A DNA stretch of 64,000 nt from Deltaproteobacteria bacterium (lineage in GTDB: Bacteria > Myxococcota_A > UBA9160 > UBA6930), in contig JAJDAP010000076.1 in NCBI GenBank assembly GCA_029261795.1, forward strand, positions 40,423 through 104,422, given 5' to 3'. Made by a program: the position numbers and the translations under genes. Position 1 is the first letter of the stretch, and each line of letters opens with the position of its first letter. This document shows, piece by piece, positions 23,132-31,724 of the stretch. The notes beneath the pieces were generated by a model. That model saw only the letters and a list, made by a program, of their open reading frames with translations, was not told the origin of the DNA and did no database searches.

Positions 23132-24388
23132 TCAATGCGAGGGAACGATCTCCAGCCGCGTGAGATCTTCCACGCTCTGACGGGCTCGCACGCACACCGC
23201 CTTGGCGTCGGAAACCAGCACCTCGGCGGGCAGCGGCTTGCTGTTGTAGTTCGATGCCATCACGAAGCCGTAGGCGCCGGCGCATTCGATCAGCAGCAGA
23301 TCTCCGACCTTCGCGTCCGGTAGGCGCTGGGTACGGACGAAGCCGCCCTCTTCCTGGGTGAAGATGTCGCCGGATTCACAGAGGGGGCCGCCCACCACGA
23401 GATCCCGCAGCTCGCGGGGCCCGTCGTCCGCGGGCGCGAGCGACATCGGATGATAGGCGCCGTACATGACCGGCCGCGCCAGGACATTGAAGCCAGCGTC
23501 GACCAGTACGAAATCGTTGGCGCCCTGACGCTTGCGCGCGCGCACCTCGGTGACGAGCGTCCCGGCCTCGGCAACCAGATAGCGGCCGGGTTCGATCTCG
23601 ATCCGGACGCTGTGGCCGAAGCGATCTTCCAATCGTTTGCGCGCCTCGTCCCACAAGCGGAAGTAGGCGGCCACGTTCATGGTGGGATCGCCCGCTCGGT
23701 ACGGGACCGGGAGCCCGCCCCCGGCGCTCACGGTGTGGACACTGCTGCCGACCGAGAGCGCCAGCTTCTCCACCGCTCCCGCGACGCCGGCCAGATGCTC
23801 GAGGTCCGCACCCGAGCCGATGTGGACGTGCACACCCGAGATCGCCAGGCCACGGTGCTCGGCTCTGCGTTGACACTCCGCGAGATCCTCGTGCCAGATC
23901 CCGTGCTTCGAGTGCTCGCCGCCGGTGTTCGTCTTCTGGCTATGGCCGTGACCGAAGCCCGGGTTGATGCGCAGGGTGATCTCGCCGCCATCCACCTCGG
24001 CTCCGTACTGATCGATCATGTCCGGCGAGCCGCAATTCACCGCGATGCCGTGCTCGACGACGAGTTCGAGAGATTCCTTGTCGAAAAGATCAGCGGTGTA
24101 GACGATCGGCGGCGGTTCACCCTGGGTGCTGTAGCCGGCGGCCAGGGCGCGATGAATCTCGCCGGCCGAAACCGCGTCCACGAGGACGCCCTGGCGGCGG
24201 CAGAGGTCGAGAATCGCGAGGTTCGAGTTCGCCTTCTGGGCGTACCGGATCACGTCGAAGGGAGCGAGATCGCCGATGCGTTCGATGATTCGAGCCGCGT
24301 CGTACACGTAGGTGGGCGTGCCGAAATCTCGCGCGATCTCGGCCACCGGTACACCGGCAATTTCTCGGCGAAGCAGGGAAGACGACAT
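23132..24388 (-). CDS. lysA: Diaminopimelate decarboxylase
   Basis: A PLP-dependent alanine-racemase-fold enzyme that converts meso-diaminopimelate to L-lysine. It has 418 residues, the usual size. The PLP lysine is Lys52 in VIRYAQKANSN; the phosphate-binding GVHVHIGSG and SAGGGLPVPY segments follow. IEIEPGRYLVAEAG and GPLCESGD (catalytic Cys region) are also conserved. It is divergent from the SirB1-like gene 90 bp away. Confidence 0.9.
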   Translation of the reverse strand: MSSSLLRREIAGVPVAEIARDFGTPTYVYDAARIIERIGDLAPFDVIRYAQKANSNLAILDLCRRQGVLVDAVSAGEIHRALAAGYSTQGEPPPIVYTADLFDKESLELVVEHGIAVNCGSPDMIDQYGAEVDGGEITLRINPGFGHGHSQKTNTGGEHSKHGIWHEDLAECQRRAEHRGLAISGVHVHIGSGADLEHLAGVAGAVEKLALSVGSSVHTVSAGGGLPVPYRAGDPTMNVAAYFRLWDEARKRLEDRFGHSVRIEIEPGRYLVAEAGTLVTEVRARKRQGANDFVLVDAGFNVLARPVMYGAYHPMSLAPADDGPRELRDLVVGGPLCESGDIFTQEEGGFVRTQRLPDAKVGDLLLIECAGAYGFVMASNYNSKPLPAEVLVSDAKAVCVRARQSVEDLTRLEIVPSH

Positions 24389-24476
24389 GGTCCGGCAGTC
24401 TACCCCCTGGCGCCTGTCCCATCACGCCACAGCCCTCCCGTTGCAATCGGTGCACACTCTCGGGTACCTGTGCGGG

Positions 24477-25310
24477 GTGTCCTCACGTCCCGTCGGTCAG
24501 CGATTCCGTGTCCAGGCCGAGGCGCTGCTCGCCGGCAGCGATCTCGGGCTGGGCGACGCCGCCCTCTTGCTCGCCGACGATCTTTGCGACGACGTCGATG
24601 AGGCCGCGGCTCGCAACGAACTCGACCGGCTAGGCCAGGCAGCGCGCGAGCGCCTGGCGAGCTGCGACGACGATGCCGCCCGCGCGGAGACGCTCCTCGC
24701 CTTCCTCCGCGACGAGGGGTTCAGCGGCAACGAGTCGGAGTACCAGGACCCGCGCAACAGCTATCTCGACCAGGTCCTCGAGCGGCGCAAGGGGATCCCC
24801 ATCACCCTCGCCATCTTGGCCATCGAAGTCGGCAACCGCGCGGGCTTCCCATTGCGCGGGGTCTCCTTCCCGGCCCACTTCCTGGTGCGGACCGAAACCG
24901 AGCCGCCGGTGGTACTCGATGCCTTCCATGGTTGCGTCGTCAGTCCTGCGGAGTGCGAGGAGCGGTTGCGCTCCGCCATGGGCGCCAACGCGGTCTTCGA
25001 CCCATCCCTGCTGCGGGCCGCTTCGGTCCGCGAGATCCTCGCGCGGATGATCGGCAACCTGAAGAACACCCACGTCAAAGGGGGCGATTGGCTAGGCGCG
25101 TTGGATTGCTGCGACCGCCTGCTGCTCGTCGCCCCGGAACTAGCAGGCGAGTTGCGGGACCGTGGCCTGCTCCAGGCGCAGCTCGGCTTCACGGGCCCGG
25201 CCATCGACGACCTGGAGCACTATCTCGAACTGGTCCCGGGCGCACCGGAAGCCGAACGGATCGAGACGCACCTGAAGACCCTGCGCGCGCGCAACGTCAC
25301 GCTGCACTGA
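24477..25310 (+). CDS. SirB1/transglutaminase-like family protein
   Basis: A 277-residue protein with a transglutaminase-like core2 region (YQDPRNSYLDQVLERRKGIP, ITLAILAIEVGNRAGFPLRG, VSFPAHFLVR, DAFHGCVVSP) and a C-terminal tetratricopeptide-like repeat (DLEHYLELVPGAPEAERIE). This is the SirB1 family layout. The Cys/His catalytic pairing of true transglutaminases is not evident. The GTG at 24477 was chosen as the first family-like start; GTG 24450 is possible. The role is unknown. Confidence 0.75.
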   Translation: MSSRPVGQRFRVQAEALLAGSDLGLGDAALLLADDLCDDVDEAAARNELDRLGQAARERLASCDDDAARAETLLAFLRDEGFSGNESEYQDPRNSYLDQVLERRKGIPITLAILAIEVGNRAGFPLRGVSFPAHFLVRTETEPPVVLDAFHGCVVSPAECEERLRSAMGANAVFDPSLLRAASVREILARMIGNLKNTHVKGGDWLGALDCCDRLLLVAPELAGELRDRGLLQAQLGFTGPAIDDLEHYLELVPGAPEAERIETHLKTLRARNVTLH

Positions 25311-25320
25311 GCGCGGCGCG

Positions 25321-26718
25321 CTAGCCCGCGAGCTTGGTGCCATCCGCCAGGTCGAGTCGCTCCCCGTCCGGGGCCGCGATCTCGACCGAGCCCTCGATGC
25401 AGACATCCCGACCGAAGTGCACGTCCCCTCGAACGACAAGGCGCCGGCAGCCGACGAGTGACGGCGGCCCGTGGGGGAGGCGCTCCTCGAGGTCCGGGAC
25501 GCGCTTGAAGAAGGTGCCATCGAGATCGACGTACAGGCCATCCCCGGCGCTTCCCGGTGCAGGAACGACGCGGAGATCATCGGAAAGGATGAAGGCATCG
25601 GACCAGATGCGAAGCAGATCGTTCGTGGTCTTGACCGGCGCGAACCGGTCGGCATCGACCTGGATGGCCTGGGCGCCCTCGAACAGCGAAATGGCCGCGC
25701 CCATCGCCGTCTCCAACTGATAGACACGCGGAGAGGATGCGTCGGTCGGATCCACCGGCTTTTCATTGCGGATCATCGGGAGTGCCAGGCCCGACTCGCG
25801 CGCGACCAGCTCCGCCTTCAACGCGTGGAGATCGATCCACAGGTTGTTGGTATTGAAATAGTGAAAACGCGATACGTCCTGAAACTCGTCGAGTTCGTCT
25901 TCCGGACACTGGGCGAGTTCGCGAAGTGCGAGGCGACCGTTGGCGAGCGCTGCCAGATGCCCGCCCTTGCGGTCCGCCTGGCCCCGCCGCTTCACCTCCA
26001 TCGCGAAGGGAGCGCGGCTAGCGACGAACCAGCCGAGCAGCGCCAGATCCAGCACCGCACCGAGATTGTCCGAGTTCGAAACGAACGCATAACGTCGGCC
26101 GGCATCGATCAGCGAGTCGAGGGTTCCCGAAGTCACCAACGCGGTATAGATGTCGCCGTGTCCCGGCGGGCACCATTCGTTCTCGGGCGCGGCGGGCCAG
26201 ACCACCGGGCTCAGATCTTCCGCGAGGATCCGCGGAACGCGGTGCTGCAGAAAATCCCCGGGCAACCCACAGGACAGTCCCGGATAGCGGGACAACGCTT
26301 CGATCGAGTCTTCCCGGGTCCGGAAGCTGTTCATCAGGACGAGCGGCACGCGGGCGCCGTGCTTCGCAGCCAACACCTCCATCTGCCGCGCCGTCACATC
26401 GAGGAACGAGAGGCCTTCCTTGACCGTCAGCAGGGACTTGGCCCGGGTCATGCCCATCGAAGTGCCGAGCCCGCCGTTCAGTTTGATCACGACCGTGTGG
26501 GGGAGTGCGGCGACCCCGGCCTTCCGGGCATCGTCACCGAGACCGGCGGCGGATTGAACCTTGCCGGGGGAGCGGATCTGGCCGCGATCGAGAAGCCCGG
26601 TCGCTCCGGAGACGAGCTGCTCGTAGGCCGTCCGGAACGCCCGAATCGCAAGATCCGGCAGCCCGATGCCGCGCATCTTCGCCTCGAACGGGGCGAACGG
26701 ATCGGGAGCGGGGTTCAT
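25321..26718 (-). CDS. UTP-glucose-1-phosphate uridylyltransferase, eukaryotic-type
   Basis: A 465-residue UDPGP-family enzyme making UDP-glucose from UTP and glucose-1-phosphate. The nucleotide-binding signature KLNGGLGTSMGMTRAKSL is at about 79-96. PLVLMNSFRTREDS, PPGHGDIYTAL and FVSNSDNLGAVLD follow, and a beta-helix-like C-terminus (LVVRGDVHFGRDVCIEGSVE) completes the fold. This is the long eukaryotic-like form rather than GalU. Its ATG overlaps the TGA of the aminopeptidase gene (ATGA), so the pair is cotranslated. Confidence 0.88.
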   Translation of the reverse strand: MNPAPDPFAPFEAKMRGIGLPDLAIRAFRTAYEQLVSGATGLLDRGQIRSPGKVQSAAGLGDDARKAGVAALPHTVVIKLNGGLGTSMGMTRAKSLLTVKEGLSFLDVTARQMEVLAAKHGARVPLVLMNSFRTREDSIEALSRYPGLSCGLPGDFLQHRVPRILAEDLSPVVWPAAPENEWCPPGHGDIYTALVTSGTLDSLIDAGRRYAFVSNSDNLGAVLDLALLGWFVASRAPFAMEVKRRGQADRKGGHLAALANGRLALRELAQCPEDELDEFQDVSRFHYFNTNNLWIDLHALKAELVARESGLALPMIRNEKPVDPTDASSPRVYQLETAMGAAISLFEGAQAIQVDADRFAPVKTTNDLLRIWSDAFILSDDLRVVPAPGSAGDGLYVDLDGTFFKRVPDLEERLPHGPPSLVGCRRLVVRGDVHFGRDVCIEGSVEIAAPDGERLDLADGTKLAG

Positions 26719-28031
26719 ATCCCCTGGATCGGCAACGCGAGGAACGCGCTCAAGACCTGGATCATCGGCGCGACGTCGGCGCTTCCGGCCATCTCTCGGC
26801 AGGAATGCATCGAGAGCATCGGATTGCCGACATCCACGGTGCGAAGCCCGAGCCGCGCGGCCGAGATCGGCCCGATGGTGCTGCCGCAGCCGAGATCGCT
26901 GCGGGTGACGAAATGCTGCGGCTCGATCTCGAGCCCGCGACACAGCGCGCTGAAGTGTCCGATGGTGACGGCGTCGCTCGCGTAGGACTGGTTTGCATTG
27001 GCCTTGATGACCGGCCCCGCCCCGATCACGGGGCGATGTCCGGGCTCGTGGCGGTCGGCGTAGTTCGGGTGCACCGCGTGTGCCATGTCCGCACTGATGA
27101 GCATCGAGCGCGAGATGGCGCGCGCCATGCCCTCACTTCCAGTATCGCCGGCCGCGGACACCAGCCTGGCGAGCCCGTCCTCGAGGAACGACCCGGCGGC
27201 ACCTTGTGCGGTGCGGCTTCCGACCTCCTCGTGGTCGTGCAGGATCACGAGTCGGGCGAAGTCGGGCAGGGTTTCGGTTGCGCCACCCGCGAGCGCCGTG
27301 ATCGCAGCGTGGCACGATGCCAGGTTGTCCAGTCGCGCCGCGTTCACGAACTCATCGTTGGCACCTGCCAGGGTCGCGCCCTGGACGTCGTAGGCCATCA
27401 GATCGAAACCGTGGATCGCGCTGGCGGCGACCTCAGCAGTTCCCTGACGCGCAAGTTCACTGGCCAACAGCTCGCGCAGCGGCGCTGCGTTCTCGAGACC
27501 TAGCAAAGGAACTGCGTGCTGTTGGGCGTCCAGCTTCAGGCCCTGCTCACGCAGCTCGCGAAACAGGTGGATCGCCAGATTCGGTACCCGAAGCAGCGGG
27601 CGTTCGAAATCGACGAGACAGGTCCGCAGGCCCGCGCTCTCTTCGAGGCTCACACGACCCGCGAGGGAGAGGTCGCGGTCCAACCAGGTGTGGAGCAACA
27701 ACCCGCCGTACGGCTCCACAGCGAGCTGCCGGTAGCCGTGGGCCGTGACGTCCGCGCTCGGTTTCAGACGCAGGTTGGGCGAATCCGTATGGGCGCCGAT
27801 GACGTGGAAGCCGGCCTCGGCCGGGGCCTTGGCGCCGAGCTCGAACGCGAGGATCGAACCATCGCCACGCACCACATAGCGGCGATCCCCGGGCGAGAGC
27901 GTCCAACGGTCTCGCTCAGCGAGTTCGCTGAAACCCCCCTCATGCAGCCTGCGAGCCACCTCGGATACCGCGTGGTAGGGCGTCGGGGAGCGATCGATGA
28001 AGTCGATCAGGTCTCGGGCGGCTTCACTCAT
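26715..28031 (-). CDS. M18-family aminopeptidase
   Basis: A 438-residue cytoplasmic zinc aminopeptidase of the aspartyl aminopeptidase family. Metal and catalytic residues are visible in HVIGAHTDSPNLRLKP (His, Asp), ANDEFVNAARLDNLAS (Asp), LVILHDHEEVGSRTAQGA (Glu pair) and ISADMAHAVHPNYADRH. GNPMLSMHSCREMAG near the C-terminus supplies the last His. An ATG at 28043 is an alternative; neither has an SD. It overlaps the UDP-glucose pyrophosphorylase gene by 4 bp. Confidence 0.88.
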   Translation of the reverse strand: MSEAARDLIDFIDRSPTPYHAVSEVARRLHEGGFSELAERDRWTLSPGDRRYVVRGDGSILAFELGAKAPAEAGFHVIGAHTDSPNLRLKPSADVTAHGYRQLAVEPYGGLLLHTWLDRDLSLAGRVSLEESAGLRTCLVDFERPLLRVPNLAIHLFRELREQGLKLDAQQHAVPLLGLENAAPLRELLASELARQGTAEVAASAIHGFDLMAYDVQGATLAGANDEFVNAARLDNLASCHAAITALAGGATETLPDFARLVILHDHEEVGSRTAQGAAGSFLEDGLARLVSAAGDTGSEGMARAISRSMLISADMAHAVHPNYADRHEPGHRPVIGAGPVIKANANQSYASDAVTIGHFSALCRGLEIEPQHFVTRSDLGCGSTIGPISAARLGLRTVDVGNPMLSMHSCREMAGSADVAPMIQVLSAFLALPIQGI

Positions 28032-28122
28032 CGCGCGGATCATACAGATTGGCGGCCGAGTTACCGATCGTTGAGATCAGTTAGAATCCGCCCAGGGCGT
28101 GGCCTAGCGAGACCGTGGATTG

Positions 28123-29772
28123 ATGAGCGCATCCGGAAAAGCGATTCGAACTTCTGCGTGCTGGATCGCAGGGTTGTGTGTGGGGCTTGCCTGCATGTCG
28201 CCCACCGCCTCGGGCGCGGCAACGGTCCCGCCGGAAGCCGATCGACGGGCCCTCGAGCGGGGCAAGGCCCGCGTCATCGTGGAGATCGCGGCGCCGACGC
28301 CGTCGTCACGCTCTTCCTCGCTGGAGGCCGAGATCTCGCGCCTCGCCATCGGTTTCGAACAGGCCGAACTCGGCCACCGAATTGGCATGGATGCTTCTCA
28401 CCGGGCACGTGCCTTCGTCGACCGGCCGCTGATCGCTCTCGACGCCACGCCGGAAATGCTCGCGAAACTCGAACGCGACCGAATGGTGGTCTCGATCGAA
28501 ATCGACCGACTGCTGACGCCCAGCCTGGTTGAAAGCGTCGTCACCGCCGGCGCGGACACGAGTTTCGCCGCCGGCTTCGACGGCAGCGGGGTCGCCGTCG
28601 CCGTGCTCGACACCGGCGTCGACGCAACCCATCCATTCTTCGGCGGACGTGTCGTGGCCGAGGCCTGTTTCTCGGCCGGCTCGGATTGTCCCGGCGGCGG
28701 CAGCACCGAGTTCGGCCCCGGATCCGGCGCCGATTGCAGCTACTCGTCCGATTGCTTCCACGGGACCCATGTGGCCGGGATCGCGGCCGGCTGGCGATCG
28801 ACCAGCCACGGCGTGGCGCCCGGCGCCGACCTGGTAGCGGTCCAGATCTTCAGCAAGTTCACGGGCGCCGAGGATTGCCCGCCGCCGAGCGCCGATCCCT
28901 GCGCGCTGAGCTTCAGCTCGGACATGATCGCCGGCCTCGACTGGGTGGCCGGGTTGACCGGCGTAAACGTGGCGGCCGTCAACTTGAGCCTGGGTAGCGG
29001 CGCCTATTCGAGCCAGACGAAATGTGACAACCAGAACTCGGCGACGCGAAACGCGATCGATGCCCTCGTCGCGCTCGGCATCAACGTGGCCGCGGCCTCG
29101 GGGAACGACGGCGACCACGCCAACATCCACGCGCCGGCTTGTATCTCATCGGCGCTGGCCATTGGTGGAATCAGGGACTCACTGGGGAGCTACGGGCCGG
29201 GCAATTCGAACGCTCTGATCGACTATTTCTCGCCCGCGGCCTCTGTCGTCTCGGCGTCGCCGGGCGGTAGTTTTGCGTCGGCGTCGGGCACCTCGATGGC
29301 GACGCCACACGTGGCCGGGGCGATCGCGGTGCTTCGCAGCCTGCTTCCGTTGGCCTCGGCGAGCGACATCCGGAACGCGCTGAACGCGGGCCCCCTCTTC
29401 ACCGACCCGCACAACGGAGTCATCAGGCCGCGCTTGCGGCTCCACGACTCGATCGTCGGGATCGCGCCCGGCCAGTGCTTCGACGGGCTCGACAATGATG
29501 CCGACGGTGGCATCGACTTCGCTGGCGACGTCGGCTGCGCCAGCGGAACGGCCATCGAGGGCCCACAGTGCGACGACGGGCTCGACAACGATGCCGATGG
29601 CTTCTTCGATTGGGACGGTGCCCTCGTCGGCGCAGCCGACCCGAACTGCACCTCGCCGATGGACACCCTGGAGGCCGTTTCCGGCCCGGTGTTCTGCGGA
29701 ATCGGCCCGGAACTCGCCCTGCTCGTGCCGCTCTTCATGGCGCTGCGCCGGCGTCAACGCTTCCGCGCATGA
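28123..29772 (+). CDS. Secreted subtilisin-like protease with C-terminal anchor
   Basis: A 549-residue S8 protease with a signal peptide (to about 32), propeptide-like region and catalytic domain: Asp163 in VLDTGVD, His213 in HGTHVAG, Asn328 in ASGND and Ser391 in SGTSMATPHVAG. Two Asp-rich DGLDNDADGxxD repeats follow, resembling calcium-binding loops common in myxobacteria-like proteins. The end FCGIGPELALLVPLFMALRR plus arginines is a tripartite surface-sorting tail of MYXO-CTERM/GlyGly-CTERM style. Probably exported and cell-surface retained. Confidence 0.88.
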   Translation: MSASGKAIRTSACWIAGLCVGLACMSPTASGAATVPPEADRRALERGKARVIVEIAAPTPSSRSSSLEAEISRLAIGFEQAELGHRIGMDASHRARAFVDRPLIALDATPEMLAKLERDRMVVSIEIDRLLTPSLVESVVTAGADTSFAAGFDGSGVAVAVLDTGVDATHPFFGGRVVAEACFSAGSDCPGGGSTEFGPGSGADCSYSSDCFHGTHVAGIAAGWRSTSHGVAPGADLVAVQIFSKFTGAEDCPPPSADPCALSFSSDMIAGLDWVAGLTGVNVAAVNLSLGSGAYSSQTKCDNQNSATRNAIDALVALGINVAAASGNDGDHANIHAPACISSALAIGGIRDSLGSYGPGNSNALIDYFSPAASVVSASPGGSFASASGTSMATPHVAGAIAVLRSLLPLASASDIRNALNAGPLFTDPHNGVIRPRLRLHDSIVGIAPGQCFDGLDNDADGGIDFAGDVGCASGTAIEGPQCDDGLDNDADGFFDWDGALVGAADPNCTSPMDTLEAVSGPVFCGIGPELALLVPLFMALRRRQRFRA

Positions 29773-30701
29773 CGTTCGAACTCGCGGCGACGCTCGGCGA
29801 TGAAATCGTCGCGCCGGATTCCGGCCGGGTCCCTTTCTACGGGGTCGCTTCCCGAGGAAAGCACGCTCGCGTACATCTCGAGCTGCTTCATGCGCACGAA
29901 CCACGGCAGCGTTTCTTCCCAGGCGACTGCAAGCTCCCGCCTGCTTCGGTAGCCGGCGAGTAACGCCTCCCTCGCGGCCGCGCGCAAATGGGCCGGCAGG
30001 TGCGTCATCTCCCGAAGGGGTCGCGCCAGATCCGAGGCGAAGGCATGCCAGATCGGCTCGTCGAAATCGATCAGTGCCACACGGCTACCGTCCCAGATCG
30101 CGTTCGTCGCATTCATGTCGGCGTGGGTCAGGCCGCGATCGCCGAGCCGTATGGCAGGCTCCCGCCACCAGGATTCCACGGCCGACCATTCCGCTCGAGC
30201 CAGGTTGTCCTCGATCGGAAGCGCGTCGAGGGTCTCGTGCCAATGGGCGTCTTCGTCCAGATACGCGCCGGGGTCGGGCGGTTCGAAGCGCTCGGCTGCG
30301 ACGTGCAGTGCAGCCATCGCCTTCCCCCATGCGCCTAAGATCTTCGGATCGTGGTCGTCTGGGGAAAGCGCCCGTCCCGGCAGCTCCCTCACCGCCGTTG
30401 CCAGGAACGGCTCGCCAGCCTCGGGAACCGACAATACGGTGCCGCCGCCATCCGGACGGACCAGTTCGGAGACCGGGGCGTCATGGGCTGCGAGGTGTTC
30501 GAGGTAGGCCGCGTTCGCTTCCGCGCTCCGCCTTGGAATCAGGCACTCATGGGTGAAGCGCAGGACCCGGCCGCCCTGCTCCCGCGTGTCACAGCGATAG
30601 ATCGCCGAGACCCCATGCCGAATACGCGAGATCGAGCCATCCACGGCCCCATAGGCCTCGATCGCGACCGCGCGAATCGTGGCTTCGCTCAGCAGGGCCA
30701 T
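29754..30701 (-). CDS. Aminoglycoside-phosphotransferase-fold kinase (homoserine-kinase-like)
   Basis: A 315-residue kinase-like protein. It has the ATP-lobe segments GGRVLRFTHE and FLATAVRELPGRALSP, the catalytic loop LTHADMNATNAIW (His-x-Asp-x4-Asn intact) and LIDFDEP for metal binding. This is the APH/homoserine kinase II/fructosamine kinase group, with an intact active site unlike the one at 3810-5153. Starts at 30701 and 30728 are possible. The 3' end overlaps the subtilisin gene end by 19 bp. Confidence 0.78.
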   Translation of the reverse strand: MALLSEATIRAVAIEAYGAVDGSISRIRHGVSAIYRCDTREQGGRVLRFTHECLIPRRSAEANAAYLEHLAAHDAPVSELVRPDGGGTVLSVPEAGEPFLATAVRELPGRALSPDDHDPKILGAWGKAMAALHVAAERFEPPDPGAYLDEDAHWHETLDALPIEDNLARAEWSAVESWWREPAIRLGDRGLTHADMNATNAIWDGSRVALIDFDEPIWHAFASDLARPLREMTHLPAHLRAAAREALLAGYRSRRELAVAWEETLPWFVRMKQLEMYASVLSSGSDPVERDPAGIRRDDFIAERRREFERHARKR

Positions 30702-30879
30702 CGTCGCTCGCCAATCGGGTCCGGCCATGGCCCAGAACGTATCGGAGGCCCCTCGTCTGCAGGGAGTCCGCTGCATCGCCCGGCGAAGTTTCGAATCGGA
30801 GGGCAGGGAGGCGCGTCCATGGAACAACGGGAGACGCAGCGGCGTCGAACCCCTGTTCCCCTTTTTCCTGGAGGTCGAC

Positions 30880-31497
30880 ATGCCTGCACGTTTCTCCCTT
30901 GGGTTCCTGCTACTCCTGGTCGCAGCAAGCGTGTTGCCCCTCGCGGCGGCTGGCGGCGAGCAGGACGACGCCAGGCCTCACGCCCGGAACGGCCACTTCT
31001 TCGAGCGCCTTCACGACTTCGGCATGTTCCCGGTCGGCCGAGGACGCATCGGCGCCCAGATCCAACCGATGACGCCGGAACTGCGCGCCTTCATGGGCGC
31101 ACCGGAGGATCGCGGCGTGCTGGTCGAGCGGGTGGTCGATGGATCCCCCGCCGAAGCCGCCGGGCTCCGCGTCGGCGACGTCATCACCGAAGCCGGCGGC
31201 GAGCCCATCGACGGACCCGCCGATTTGATTCGCGCGATCCACTCCCTCGAGGAGGGGGAAGACCTCGAACTCACGCAGATTCGCGATGGCAAGCGGCTCA
31301 CGACCGAGGTCACACCCGAGCCGGCATCGCATCGCGGTCACGGATCTCTCGGCGAGGCCTGCGAGAAACCCAGCTGCTCCCATCATGGGCATCGGGGCAG
31401 TGGCCTCGAACGCAGGCTCGACGAGGTCGAGGAACGACTCCGGGAACTCGAGAAGCACATCCTGCCGGGGATGGACAACGCTGAAACCGCCACCTGA
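30880..31497 (+). CDS. Exported PDZ protein with His/Cys-rich tail
   Basis: A 205-residue protein: signal peptide 1-24, one PDZ domain about 52-145 (GRIGAQIQPMTPELRAFMGA, GVLVERVVDGSPAEAAGLRVGD), then a metal-site-like stretch. That stretch has His151, His154, Cys161, Cys166, His168, His169 and His171, and is followed by a charged coiled coil (GLERRLDEVEERLRELEKHI). There is no protease domain. SD GGAGG precedes the ATG at 30880. The PDZ resembles those of DegP-type periplasmic proteases, suggesting peptide binding; metal binding is inferred. Confidence 0.78.
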   Translation: MPARFSLGFLLLLVAASVLPLAAAGGEQDDARPHARNGHFFERLHDFGMFPVGRGRIGAQIQPMTPELRAFMGAPEDRGVLVERVVDGSPAEAAGLRVGDVITEAGGEPIDGPADLIRAIHSLEEGEDLELTQIRDGKRLTTEVTPEPASHRGHGSLGEACEKPSCSHHGHRGSGLERRLDEVEERLRELEKHILPGMDNAETAT

Positions 31498-31588
31498 GGG
31501 CCGCGCGCGGTCGGGGGGTTCTTCCGCAACCTGCTAGATCCGGCGCGCCGCTTGTGCCACCGTCGCTGCTCGCAAGAGGAGCTGACGC

Positions 31589-31717
31589 GTGAAGTTCGCA
31601 TTGTTCTATGAGATCCCGGTGGCCCGGCCGTGGGACAAGAAGAGTGAGTGGCGTGCTTTCAAGAACACGCTGGAGCAGGCCGTTCGGGGCGACGAAGCCG
31701 GCCCCGCTTTCAATTAG
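31589..31717 (+). pseudogene. N-terminal stub of an LLM-class oxidoreductase
   Basis: GTG at 31589 with an AGAGGAG SD opens a 42-codon frame. It begins (V)KFALFYEIPVARPWDKK and continues EWRAFKNTLEQAVRGDEAG, then PAFN and TAG. The first 38 residues are the classic start of luciferase-like flavin oxidoreductases of the KFALFYEIP type, which should continue with GFxxFWxVEHH. The rest (about 300 residues) is gone, replaced by the thiolase gene 7 bp downstream. It may still be translated as a short peptide. Confidence 0.6.
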
Positions 31718-31724
31718 AGGCCCC

